Origin: Myxococcales bacterium
GTDB lineage: Bacteria > Myxococcota_A > Polyangia > Polyangiales > Houyiibacteriaceae
Direction: 5' to 3'
Length of the DNA stretch: 39,658 nt
Assembly: GCA_012744445.1 (NCBI GenBank)
Contig: JAAYBZ010000036.1
Span: 1-39,658, forward strand
A model generated the notes under the pieces. The model had not been told where the DNA came from. It worked only from the letters and a program-made list of their open reading frames with translations, and made no database searches. Positions 1 to 8,005 of this stretch are shown here, piece after piece. Position 1 is the stretch's first letter; each line of letters begins with the position of its first letter. The position numbers and the translations under genes are program-made.

Positions 1-180
1 GGTGCCCGCCGGCCCGTCCCCGCACCTCACCGAACGCACGGCCGGCCCAAGTCCATGCCGCGCCATCACCACACGCCACCCCTCGCCTCCATCGAAAAGT
101 GGCGCCACCGAAGGCGGGCCGCCGGACACCCGCACGGGCGGCGCCCCACGATCACGCCCCCGCGCCACCCACAAGAAGCA

Positions 181-204
181 GAAAAGGCCCCCAAAAAGGG
201 AGCC
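181..204 (-). terminator. Intrinsic terminator of tRNA-Arg
   Basis: Read on the minus strand, a 7-bp stem GGCTCCC/GGGGGCC (one T-G wobble) closes a TTTTT loop and is followed at once by TTTTC. It lies 16 nt downstream of the tRNA 3' end in the direction of transcription, which is the standard placement for a Rho-independent terminator. All of this is seen directly in the sequence. Confidence 0.8.
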
Positions 205-220
205 ACTTCCAGTGAGAGGG

Positions 221-294
221 CGGATGCTACAGGATTCGAACCTGTGACCTTCGGCTCCGGAGGCCGACGCTCTATCCAGCTGAGCTAAGCATCC
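221..294 (-). tRNA. tRNA-Arg (anticodon CCG)
   Basis: The minus strand folds into a full cloverleaf. The acceptor stem is GGATGCT/AGCATCC, the D stem GCTC/GAGC, the anticodon stem TCGGC/GCCGA with loop CTCCGGA, and the T stem ACAGG/CCTGT with loop TTCGAAT. The loop gives anticodon CCG, which reads the arginine codon CGG. The discriminator base is G at 221, and CCA is not encoded. The gene is a single transcription unit with its own promoter (308-336) and terminator (181-204). Confidence 0.95.
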
Positions 295-307
295 CAGGGG
301 AGCGCCG

Positions 308-336
308 TGCTTACCCGATGCGCGGCAAGACGGCAA
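308..336 (-). promoter_or_regulatory. Candidate sigma70 promoter for tRNA-Arg
   Basis: On the minus strand TTGCCG (336-331) is separated by exactly 17 bp from TAAGCA (313-308). This puts the expected transcription start about 7 nt before the mature tRNA 5' end at 294. Spacing and position fit a stable-RNA promoter. The assignment is inferred from motif match only. Confidence 0.5.
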
Positions 337-467
337 GACGAAGCACCACACGCGTCCCCGGCGACGCCCCGCCGCCAGCGCGCGCTCCGTTTCGCCAGCG
401 CGGCTCCGAGGGCACGGGCGCGCGCGCCAGAAGAGGCCGGCACACCCCGTGATGCGCCCCGCGGGCG

Positions 468-2771
468 ATGCTCCTCGCCATCGCCATCGCGTACGTCGTG
501 GCGCTGCTCCTCCCGTGGGACCTCGGGCCCTGGCCCGCGCTCTTCGCGCTCTCCCTCGCCCTCCTCTTCCTCGGCTATGGCGCCGGGCTGCGGGCGCGCC
601 TCTGGGCCGTCCCCCTCGCGCTCGCGGTCTTCCTCGCCGGGCTCGAAAAACCCGAAGAGCGCATCCCCGTCGACCCGCCTCCCGGGCTCCATCGCGTCGA
701 TGGCGTGGTGCGCGGTCTCCGTCACGACGCGGAGGGTGTCCGCGCCGACGTCGAGGTGCGCCGCGCCGAAGCCGTGGGTGAAGGCGAGGGGTTCGCGAAC
801 GTCCCCCTCCGGGTTCGCGGCCTCGATCTACCGCCCGGCACGCGCGCGCTCTTCGTCGCCCGCGTGAGCGCCCCGAACCACGTCGTGAACCCACCTGCCC
901 CGGGCGTGATCGAGCTCGATCGGAGGCTCCCCACCGCGGCGAAACTCGTCGGCGCGCCGCGGGTGCTCGAGCCCGCTTCGGCGCTCTCTCGCGCGCTCCA
1001 TGCGCTCCGCGGCCGCATCCGGGAAGGGCTCGTCTCGACCCTCTCCCCCGAAGCCGCCGGCGTCGCGCGCGCGCTCGTGCTCGGCGAGGGCGGCGCCGTC
1101 GATCGCGAGGCGCACGCGGCCATCCGGGACGCGGGACTCTCCCACGTGCTCGCGGTGAGCGGCCTCCACGTGGGGATCGTGGGCGGCGGGCTCTTCGCGC
1201 TCGTCTCCGCCGTGCTCGCGCGCCTCGGCACCTTCCTCGATCCCGCGCGCGCCGCCGCGGCGCTGAGCATCCTGCCGACGGTCGGCTTCTCCTTCGTGGC
1301 GGGCGGCTCGCCGAGTGCGATCCGCGCCGGGACCATGCTCGCGCTCGCGCTCTTCTGCCGCGCGATGAACCGGAGGCCCCGCCCGCTCGCCACGCTCGGC
1401 GGCGCCATGATGATCTTCGCGCTCACCACGCCGAGCGAGCTCGGGCGGCCCGCCTTCTTGCTCTCGGTCCTCGCCACCCTGGCCATCCTCACGATGCCGC
1501 GGGCGAAGAGCCGCGCGTGGAAGGCGCTCGAGGTGAGCTGGCAGCTCTCCTACCGCACCACGATCGCGACGGCGCCCGCGATCCTCCTCTACTTCCGCAC
1601 GATCCCCCTCTCGGGCCTCGTGTCGAACCTCGTCCTCGTGCCAATGGCGAGCGTCGGCCTCATCCCGCTCGCGCTCCTCCAGGGCGCGCTCGGGCTCCTC
1701 GGCGCGGGCGAGCTCACCGCGCCCCTCCTCGAGCACGCCGTCGCGGCCTTCACGCTCGCGGCAAAGGCCTTCGCCTCGCTCGGCCTCGACCTCACGCCAC
1801 CGCCGATCACCGCCGCGCAGCTCGTCGCCGTCTCGCTCGGCGCCGTGATCGCGCTGGGCTCGCTTGCGTGGCGGAAGAAGCTCGCCGTGCTCGCCGTGCT
1901 CCTCCTCGTCTGGGCAGGTGACGAAGCGCGCCTCCGCCTCCTTCCGCGCTTCGACGATCACCTCCGCGTGACGGTGCTCGACGTGGGCCAGGGGAGCGCG
2001 GCCGTCGTCGAGCTGCCGAGGAGGGCCGGCGTGATCGTCGCCGACGCCGGCCCCGACAAGCCCGACGCGGGCGCCCGCGTGCTCGTGCCCTTCCTCGAGG
2101 CGCGGCGGATCGGCGCGATCGATCTCTTCCTCGCGAGCCATGCGCATCCGGATCACGTGGGCGGGCTAGGCTCGCTCCACGAGGCCATCCCCATCCGCGA
2201 GCTCTGGGCGCCGCGGGAGGGCGAAGGGTCCTTTGCGCGCGCCCTCGCGGCGATGCGCGGCTCGACCCGCGTCCGCTTCACCTCGGTCGACGGCTGCACG
2301 GCGGCGCGCTTCGGCGAGGTCCGCGTGGAGGCGCTCGCGCCCTGCCCTGGCGATCCGCTCTACCTCCACGAGAACGACGACTCGCTCGTGGTGAAGATCA
2401 CGCACGGCGTGCACGCGGTGCTCCTCCCCGGCGACGTCGAGGCGCGGCGCGAGGCGATGCTGCGGGCGACGCGCGCCGAGGCGCTCCGCGCGACGCTCCT
2501 CGTCGCCCCGCACCACGGCTCCCGGACGAGCAGCACGGACGCGCTCCTCGACGCCGTCGCCCCGGAGGTGGTCTTCGTGAGCGCGGGGCGGAGGAGCCGC
2601 TTCGGCCATCCGCATCGCGAGCCGATGGAGCGCTACCGAGAACGAAACGCGCGCACGTGGGTGACGTCGAGGCACGGCGGCCTCGTGTTCGTCACCGACG
2701 GCGCGCGCTACGCGGTGGAGGCGTCGGCGTCAGACGCCGGGCTTGAGCACGGCGGTGAAGACCGTGAGTAG
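468..2771 (+). CDS. comEC: DNA internalization competence protein ComEC/Rec2
   Basis: A 767-aa inner-membrane channel protein that moves single-stranded DNA into the cytoplasm during natural transformation. The N-terminus is hydrophobic. The Competence domain signature HVLAVSGLHVGIVGG lies at residues 226-240 and is followed by many membrane segments. The C-terminal third is a metallo-beta-lactamase fold: it opens with the VLDVGQGSA motif and carries metal ligands H558, H560, D562 and H563 (SHAHPDHVGG), with a later PHHGS motif. The length is normal for a fused ComEC. The start is the first ATG in this frame and has only a weak ribosome site. The 3' end overlaps the convergent gene at 2730-3149 by 42 bp. 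A ComF-type gene lies at the other end of the window. Confidence 0.93.
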   Translation: MLLAIAIAYVVALLLPWDLGPWPALFALSLALLFLGYGAGLRARLWAVPLALAVFLAGLEKPEERIPVDPPPGLHRVDGVVRGLRHDAEGVRADVEVRRAEAVGEGEGFANVPLRVRGLDLPPGTRALFVARVSAPNHVVNPPAPGVIELDRRLPTAAKLVGAPRVLEPASALSRALHALRGRIREGLVSTLSPEAAGVARALVLGEGGAVDREAHAAIRDAGLSHVLAVSGLHVGIVGGGLFALVSAVLARLGTFLDPARAAAALSILPTVGFSFVAGGSPSAIRAGTMLALALFCRAMNRRPRPLATLGGAMMIFALTTPSELGRPAFLLSVLATLAILTMPRAKSRAWKALEVSWQLSYRTTIATAPAILLYFRTIPLSGLVSNLVLVPMASVGLIPLALLQGALGLLGAGELTAPLLEHAVAAFTLAAKAFASLGLDLTPPPITAAQLVAVSLGAVIALGSLAWRKKLAVLAVLLLVWAGDEARLRLLPRFDDHLRVTVLDVGQGSAAVVELPRRAGVIVADAGPDKPDAGARVLVPFLEARRIGAIDLFLASHAHPDHVGGLGSLHEAIPIRELWAPREGEGSFARALAAMRGSTRVRFTSVDGCTAARFGEVRVEALAPCPGDPLYLHENDDSLVVKITHGVHAVLLPGDVEARREAMLRATRAEALRATLLVAPHHGSRTSSTDALLDAVAPEVVFVSAGRRSRFGHPHREPMERYRERNARTWVTSRHGGLVFVTDGARYAVEASASDAGLEHGGEDRE

Positions 2772-3149
2772 GCCGAGGATGAGGACGATGAGGCCGAGCG
2801 TCCGCACCTTGCTCTCCTCGATGGTGATCTTACCCTGCTCGACCTTGCCGAGCTTGGCCGTGATGGCGCCCGAGAGGCCCGAGATCACGAAGACGAGGAG
2901 GAGCTTCCCGTGGAGCCAGCCCATCTTCATGTAGGCGAAGTGGTGGGCGATCATGCCGAGGCCGCCGAGCCACGCGAGGATCATGCCGGGCGTGGCGAGG
3001 CGCTTGGCGGTGCCGCGCAGCGCGAGCGCGCCGTCCTTGGTGGACGCGCTCGTGAGCGCGAGCGCCGCCATGGCGACGGTGACGATGCCGCCGATCCAGA
3101 CGATGGCGCCGAAGAGGTGGAGCGCCTTGAGGAGGCCGAGGGTGTTCAT
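2730..3149 (-). CDS. HemJ/CopD-like four-helix membrane protein
   Basis: A 139-aa protein made almost wholly of four predicted membrane helices. It resembles the CopD/HemJ group. The first helix carries H11 (KALHLFGAIVWIGG), and the third starts with WLHGKLLLV containing K82. This is the same His and Lys layout as HemJ, the heme-pathway protoporphyrinogen oxidase, and the TPGMIL segment is also shared. The match is by pattern only, so the protein could equally be an uncharacterised CopD/DUF2269-type protein. It is the last gene of a minus-strand operon, 18 bp after the GNAT-like gene, and overlaps the end of comEC tail to tail. Confidence 0.7.
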   Translation of the reverse strand: MNTLGLLKALHLFGAIVWIGGIVTVAMAALALTSASTKDGALALRGTAKRLATPGMILAWLGGLGMIAHHFAYMKMGWLHGKLLLVFVISGLSGAITAKLGKVEQGKITIEESKVRTLGLIVLILGLLTVFTAVLKPGV

Positions 3150-3167
3150 CCGAATTTCCCTTCGAGC

Positions 3168-4301
3168 TCAGCCGAGCTCTTTCTCGTAGATGCGGTAGGT
3201 CTTGTAGATCTTCCCGCCCATCATCTTGATGCCGAGGTTGATGGGGCGGTTCGACTCGAGCGTCCAGCCGAGCTCGCAGAACTCGTAGCCGGCCTTGGAG
3301 CCGCGGAGGTAGAGCTCGGTGTACATCGCCGCCGAGAGCCCGCCGTACTTCTTCACGCCGCGGAGCTCCTTGCGGATGCCGAGGATGAGGAGGCGCGCCG
3401 ACTTCACCTTCTGGACCTTGAGCCGGTAGAGGAGCTTGAAGATGCCGAAGGGGAGGAGCTTGCCACCGAGATCGCGCGCGGCCTCGTTGAGGTTGGGCAG
3501 CGTGAGGCAGACGGCCACGGGGCGGCCGTGGAGCTCCACGATGAAGGCGATGCGCTCGTCGAGGAGGAGGAGCAGGTCGTTCGCCATCTTCTTGGCCTCG
3601 GCCTGCGTGAGCGGGACGAAGCCCCAGTTCTCCGACCAGGCGTCGTTGAAGATGTCGAGGAGGATCGGGACGTCCTTCTTCACCGACTTGAGCGTGATCG
3701 GGCGGAACCGGATCTCGGGCATCGAGGTGATCTGCGCGTGCGCCTTCATGGCGCGCTCGGGCGGCGGCTCGACCACGTACTTCCAGGCGTAGAGGTCCTG
3801 GGCCTTCTGGTAGCCGGCGCCCTCGACGAGCTTCGGCTGATGGCGGAGGCCGTGCGGCATCATCACCACCGGCGGGTGCTCGAAGCCGTCGACGAGCATG
3901 CCGCACTCCTCGTTGATCGAGAGCGAGAAGGGCCCGCGCACGCGCTGCATGCCGCGGTCGCGGAGCCAGCTCTCGGCGGCCGTAAGGAGCGCGCTCGCGA
4001 CCTCCTGGTCGTCGATGGTGTCGAAGAAGCCGAAGAAGCCCGTGCGGTCCTTGTGGATGCGGAGGTGCTCGTGATCGATCTGCGCCGAGATGCGACCGAC
4101 GCAGCGGCCGTTCTTCCAGGCCGTGAAGTAGACGGCCTCGGCGTGCTCGAAGAAGGGGTTCTTGCCCGGCGTGAGGCGATCGCGGAGCTCCATCTCGAGC
4201 GGCGCGATGAAGGCGGGATCGCCGCGGAAGAGCTCGTAGTGGAGGTTCAGGAAGTCGTCGATTCTCTGACCGGGACGGTGGGTGCGGATCTCGATGCTCA
4301 C
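3168..4301 (-). CDS. GNAT-superfamily N-acetyltransferase-like protein
   Basis: A 377-aa cytosolic protein of a conserved but uncharacterised GNAT-like family. Family hallmarks are PFFEHAEAVYF in the first quarter, an RTGFFGFFDTIDDQEVA stretch, and GPFSLSINEECGMLVDGF. The second half looks like another acetyltransferase domain ending in ELGWTLESNRPINLGIKMMGG. The substrate is unknown. The start is GTG at 4301, chosen because AAAGGAG sits 5 nt upstream and the protein then begins VSIEIR as in relatives. The reading frame remains open far upstream but there it shadows the neighbouring gene. It sits 26 bp after the DUF3556 gene and 18 bp before the HemJ/CopD-like gene, so the three are probably co-transcribed. 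Confidence 0.82.
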   Translation of the reverse strand: MSIEIRTHRPGQRIDDFLNLHYELFRGDPAFIAPLEMELRDRLTPGKNPFFEHAEAVYFTAWKNGRCVGRISAQIDHEHLRIHKDRTGFFGFFDTIDDQEVASALLTAAESWLRDRGMQRVRGPFSLSINEECGMLVDGFEHPPVVMMPHGLRHQPKLVEGAGYQKAQDLYAWKYVVEPPPERAMKAHAQITSMPEIRFRPITLKSVKKDVPILLDIFNDAWSENWGFVPLTQAEAKKMANDLLLLLDERIAFIVELHGRPVAVCLTLPNLNEAARDLGGKLLPFGIFKLLYRLKVQKVKSARLLILGIRKELRGVKKYGGLSAAMYTELYLRGSKAGYEFCELGWTLESNRPINLGIKMMGGKIYKTYRIYEKELG

Positions 4302-4306
4302 GCGAA

Positions 4307-4313
4307 CTCCTTT
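4307..4313 (-). promoter_or_regulatory. Ribosome binding site fixing the GTG start of the GNAT-like gene
   Basis: AAAGGAG on the minus strand lies 5 nt before GTG at 4301. It is the only good Shine-Dalgarno near the conserved N-terminus and supports a 377-aa product rather than the much longer open frame. Confidence 0.7.
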
Positions 4314-4327
4314 GGGGCTAGGCCATA

Positions 4328-6016
4328 TCAGGAGGCCGGGCGTGGGGAAAGGGGCGAGCGCCCCGCCGCGGCGTGCGGCTCGGGCCAGGGCTGACCTTCG
4401 AGGAGGGCGTCTACGGCGATGGTCCCGCGCGCGCGCTCGCCGGTCTTGGCGTCCACGACGCGGTACTCGAGGCGAGGCTGGAGCATCGGCTGGGACTCGA
4501 CGAAGATGCAGCGGAGCTCGCCCTCCTCGAAGCCCGCGCGGGCCTGGATGGCGCGGAGGAGGCGCTCGTCGTGGAGGTGCCCGTCGCCGAAGTTCCAGCC
4601 GAGCGCCCAGCCGGCCACGAGCTCTCCGTCGAGCCATTCGTAGGCGTCCACGTCGTCCACGGCGATCGGGACGAGGTCGCGGAGCGCGCGCCCGTGGAGG
4701 TGCATCGCGCGGAAGGCCATGACCTTGGAGACCGTCGCGCCGGCCGTCGCGGGATCGTAGAGGCGCGCGAGCTGATCGTGGACGAGGGGTGCGCTCGTCC
4801 GGACGCGGCGGAGCTTGTCGAGCGCCTCGCGCTTCACGAGCCAGACGCTGAAGGCCCAGTTCCCCGCGTAGTAGCGCATGGAGAGGAGGAAGGAGACGTG
4901 CCGCGGGAAGAAGTTCCCCAAGAGCGGGAGCACGAGGCACGGGATCGCGAGGAGCGCGGCGAGCGCGGGCTCGATCTCCCACGCCCGCACCTCGGCGTGG
5001 GCACCGAAGAGGACGAAGGCGCCGTAGACCATGATCACGTTCCACTCGATGGGCACGCCCATCGGCACGTGGCTCGTGATGAAGAGGTGGAAGCCGAGCA
5101 TCACGGCGAGCGCCACCACGGTCGACGTCCCACCGTCGCCGAAGAAGAGCACCCACGGGAAGACGAGCTCGGTGATCGTGCCCATGTGCGCCATGACGTG
5201 CGCGAGCTTCGAGGGGCGGAGGTCGTCGGGATGCTGCGCGTACATGCGGCGCCGGAGCCACGGGATGCGGACGACGGCGCTGTTGCTGATCATCACGCAC
5301 ACCACGGCGGGGAAGTGCCGGTTGAGCTTGGAGACGGCGGCCCACGTCCAGATCGAGACCCAGACGATCTTCTGCGCGGCGAGCGCATCGCTCACGAAGA
5401 GGAAGCCGACGAGCGCGGTGAAGAAGTGCTCGGCGCGCGAGGCGAGGAAGAGGGTCGTGTCGGCCACCGCGAGGAGGGGGAAGACGACGACGATGGGGAC
5501 GAGCTCCGCGAGCCCCACGGACGGGGCCGCGAGCGCGCGGAAGACGAGCGCGAGGTGCGTGAGGTAGAGCGCGACGTCGAGGGCGGTGCGCGTCTCGCCG
5601 CCGAGCAGGGGGAGCTTGGGGAAGAGGGGCCGTTTCAAGGTCCCCGTCCGCGCGAAGTAGAGCACCCCGCCGATGGGCGGGAGGTAGCGCCCGGTGAGCG
5701 GGCCGCTCCCGCACCCGAGGCCGAGGATCTCGAAGGCCATGCTCCAGAGGACCGCCTTGAGGAGCGCCTCTGGCTCGGCCCACCACGAGGCGAGGGTCGA
5801 GGGGCCGCCGAGCCCGCTCGAGAGCGAGCAGAAGGCGAGCCAGCCGCCCACGTAGAGGCCGATCTTGAGGAGGTAGGCCACGTAGACGAGGAAGGGCGTC
5901 CCGTAGCCGTCCTCGGCCCACGATTGGCAGACGAGGCGGAGGCGGTCGGGGAACGGGAGCCTCCGCCACTCGTCGTAGTCGTAGCTGGGGAGCTTGGGGC
6001 GAGGGAGCTGGATCAC
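4328..6016 (-). CDS. DUF3556 transmembrane protein
   Basis: A 562-aa polytopic membrane protein of the DUF3556 family, known mainly from mycobacteria and myxobacteria. Family features near the N-terminus are the LPSYDYDEWRR segment, a WAEDGYGTP motif, and LGLGCGSGPLTGRY before the second half. About ten hydrophobic segments follow, and the C-terminus is a soluble domain of roughly 130 residues. The biochemical role is unknown. The chosen start is GTG at 6016 (VIQLPRPKLP), which matches the family start. The frame is open for 32 more codons upstream, but that would run into the divergent gene at 6107. It is first in an operon with the GNAT-like and HemJ/CopD-like genes. Confidence 0.85.
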   Translation of the reverse strand: MIQLPRPKLPSYDYDEWRRLPFPDRLRLVCQSWAEDGYGTPFLVYVAYLLKIGLYVGGWLAFCSLSSGLGGPSTLASWWAEPEALLKAVLWSMAFEILGLGCGSGPLTGRYLPPIGGVLYFARTGTLKRPLFPKLPLLGGETRTALDVALYLTHLALVFRALAAPSVGLAELVPIVVVFPLLAVADTTLFLASRAEHFFTALVGFLFVSDALAAQKIVWVSIWTWAAVSKLNRHFPAVVCVMISNSAVVRIPWLRRRMYAQHPDDLRPSKLAHVMAHMGTITELVFPWVLFFGDGGTSTVVALAVMLGFHLFITSHVPMGVPIEWNVIMVYGAFVLFGAHAEVRAWEIEPALAALLAIPCLVLPLLGNFFPRHVSFLLSMRYYAGNWAFSVWLVKREALDKLRRVRTSAPLVHDQLARLYDPATAGATVSKVMAFRAMHLHGRALRDLVPIAVDDVDAYEWLDGELVAGWALGWNFGDGHLHDERLLRAIQARAGFEEGELRCIFVESQPMLQPRLEYRVVDAKTGERARGTIAVDALLEGQPWPEPHAAAGRSPLSPRPAS

Positions 6017-6106
6017 CCTGGGGAGCGTACTTCGGAACGCGGCGCGAGTGCCGCCCGCATCGAGGCCAGGGTTGACGCGCGCCCGCCCCCCACGTACGCA
6101 GCCCGC

Positions 6107-7930
6107 GTGCACCCTCGACGCCCGAGCCTAGGTCTTCGCCCCTGCGCCGTCTGCGGCGCGGACGTGGACGCCCTGCGCGCGCCCTTCGTGCTCCTCGCGG
6201 AGGCGAAGCCGGTCCCCGTGTGCAGCGAGTCGTGCCGTGAGCGATTCCAGGCCGGAGAGCGCCTCCGACCGTCGCGGCTCGCGGCGGCGCCCTCGGCGCA
6301 CCCGCCCGCGCGTCCCCGGGCTGCCGCGCGCCTCGGCGAGCTCGAGTTCCCGCTCTCGCCCAGTGCGCTCTCGATCGCGGCGCTCCTCGTGGCCCCCTTC
6401 TCCACCGGGCGATGGGGCGCGCTCGCCACGCTCGCCCTCGTGGCGCTCGGCTCGGTCGACGTGGCGTTGCGCTCGCTTCGATCTGCCGCGCCCAGGGCGC
6501 CCCTCCCCCTCGCGGCCGCCGGCGTGGTCCTCGTGGGGCTCGGCGCCTACGCGCGCTTCCCCGAGTCGGGCTCCTTCGGCCTCATCGGGGCCGCGCTCGC
6601 GTGCGTGGCCGTGGCGGCGCGCTTCACGCTCTGGGTGGTGCACCAGGAGCCGCTCGAGCGCGAAGCCGAGGCCCTGGCCGAGACGCTCGCCGAGCACCTC
6701 CCGAAGGAGCGCGCCGAAGCCCAGGCGCGGGCCCTCCGCGAAGAGGTCGCCTCCTCGGCGCGCATCGCGACGCGGAGCGCACAGATCGGCGTCGCGGTGG
6801 TGCTCGCGGTGGCCGCCGCCCTCCTCTTCTTCCCGCCCAAATCGGGGAGCGCCCTCGCCCACATCGGGGCGGTCTTCCTCTCGCTGCCGCTGCTCGCGCC
6901 CATCGCCACGACGGCCCGCGCGCACCTCCTCGTGGGGCTGCGCGCCGCCGATCGAGGCATCTACTTCGACGGCCCCCGGGCCATCGAGCGCTTCGGCCAG
7001 ATCGGCCACGCCATCTTCCCGATGCACGGGACGCTCACGCACCCCACCGCCGAGCTCGTCGAGGTCCGCATCCTCAAGGACGAGCCCATCGACGAAGACG
7101 AGCTGCTCGCCCTCGTGGCCTCGGCGCAGGCGGCCGCGGGGACGCATCCCATCGCCCTCGCGTGCCGCGGCGCGTGCCGCCGGCGTGGGCTCGAGATCCC
7201 CATCGCGCGGCGCGCGCGGGCGCTCGAGGGCCGCGGCGTGGTCTCCCTCGCCGCCACCGGCGAGGAGGTGGTCGTCGGCCACCGCGCGCTCCTCCTCGCC
7301 GAGGGCGTGAGCGTGGCGCGCGCCGATCGCGCGGCGAGCGAGATCGAGGCGAACGGCGACACGGCCGTCTTCGTCGCGGTCTCGGGCCGCGTCCGCGGTG
7401 TTCTGGCCTTCCGCTACCCGGTGCGCGAGGGCGCCGCGGCGACGGTGGAGCGCCTCAAGGACCTCGACGTGGACATCACGCTCCTGTCGGGCGACCACCG
7501 CGAGACGGCCGAGTCGCTCGCCCGCGAGCTCGGGATCCCGCACGTCCGCGCCGAGCTCCTGCCGAGCGAGAAGCTCGCCGAGCTCGCGCGCATCCAGGAG
7601 AACGCCGAGCCGGTGGTGGTGATCGAGCACGCCGAGGCGACGACCTCGCTCCTGCCCGCCGCGAAGCTCGGCGTCCACCTCAAGGGCACGGAGTCTCTCC
7701 GCAGCGTCGGGGCCGTCACGCGCGACGACGATCCGCGCCTCGCCGGCGAGGCCATCGCGCTCGCAAAGCGCCTCCGCCGGAGCATGATCGCCTCGGGGAC
7801 GGTCGTGGCCGTCTGCGGCCTCCCGACGCTCACGCTCGCGGCGCTGTTCGACCTCTCGCCGGCCCTCACGGCGCTGATCCCGCTGTGCGTGGAGGCGTTC
7901 ACGCATCCCACCGGCACACGCGCCCTTTGA
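6107..7930 (+). CDS. Degenerate P1B-type ATPase homologue with TRASH-like zinc site (pseudoenzyme)
   Basis: A 607-aa homologue of heavy-metal P-type ATPases that lacks the catalytic residues. The N-terminus holds C13xxC16 and C39xxxC43, a TRASH/YHS-like metal site. Membrane helices follow, then the region preceding the P domain. Where CopA has FDKTGTLT this protein has F304-PMHGTLT, so the phosphorylated Asp is missing. The CPC metal motif reads LPLLAPIA (residues 260-267). The GDGxND motif is replaced by IEHAEATTSLL. Retained are HP (H347-P348), the N-domain glycines, SGD (461-463) and the LGIPHVRAELLPSEK segment. The frame is intact with normal codon use, so a recent frameshift does not explain the loss. 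It probably cannot pump ions; a sensory, regulatory or scaffold role is inference. The start is GTG at 6107, 90 bp from the divergent DUF3556 gene. Confidence 0.8.
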   Translation: MHPRRPSLGLRPCAVCGADVDALRAPFVLLAEAKPVPVCSESCRERFQAGERLRPSRLAAAPSAHPPARPRAAARLGELEFPLSPSALSIAALLVAPFSTGRWGALATLALVALGSVDVALRSLRSAAPRAPLPLAAAGVVLVGLGAYARFPESGSFGLIGAALACVAVAARFTLWVVHQEPLEREAEALAETLAEHLPKERAEAQARALREEVASSARIATRSAQIGVAVVLAVAAALLFFPPKSGSALAHIGAVFLSLPLLAPIATTARAHLLVGLRAADRGIYFDGPRAIERFGQIGHAIFPMHGTLTHPTAELVEVRILKDEPIDEDELLALVASAQAAAGTHPIALACRGACRRRGLEIPIARRARALEGRGVVSLAATGEEVVVGHRALLLAEGVSVARADRAASEIEANGDTAVFVAVSGRVRGVLAFRYPVREGAAATVERLKDLDVDITLLSGDHRETAESLARELGIPHVRAELLPSEKLAELARIQENAEPVVVIEHAEATTSLLPAAKLGVHLKGTESLRSVGAVTRDDDPRLAGEAIALAKRLRRSMIASGTVVAVCGLPTLTLAALFDLSPALTALIPLCVEAFTHPTGTRAL

Positions 7931-8005
7931 CCCTCCCCGTCGGAGAGATTCCACCGTTGCGCGGCGTGCGCGCCGTGCGACCATACGCGACCGGAGCATG
8001 ACCCA

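Noticed and set aside
2..247. An Arg/Pro-rich open frame at the left edge
   Set aside because: It runs into the tRNA and its terminator and has no ribosome site or recognisable motif.
6900..7700. A frameshift or assembly error causing the missing ATPase motifs
   Set aside because: The frame stays aligned to the family on both sides of every lost motif, and the surrounding residues (GTLT, SGD, AELLPSEK) are kept.
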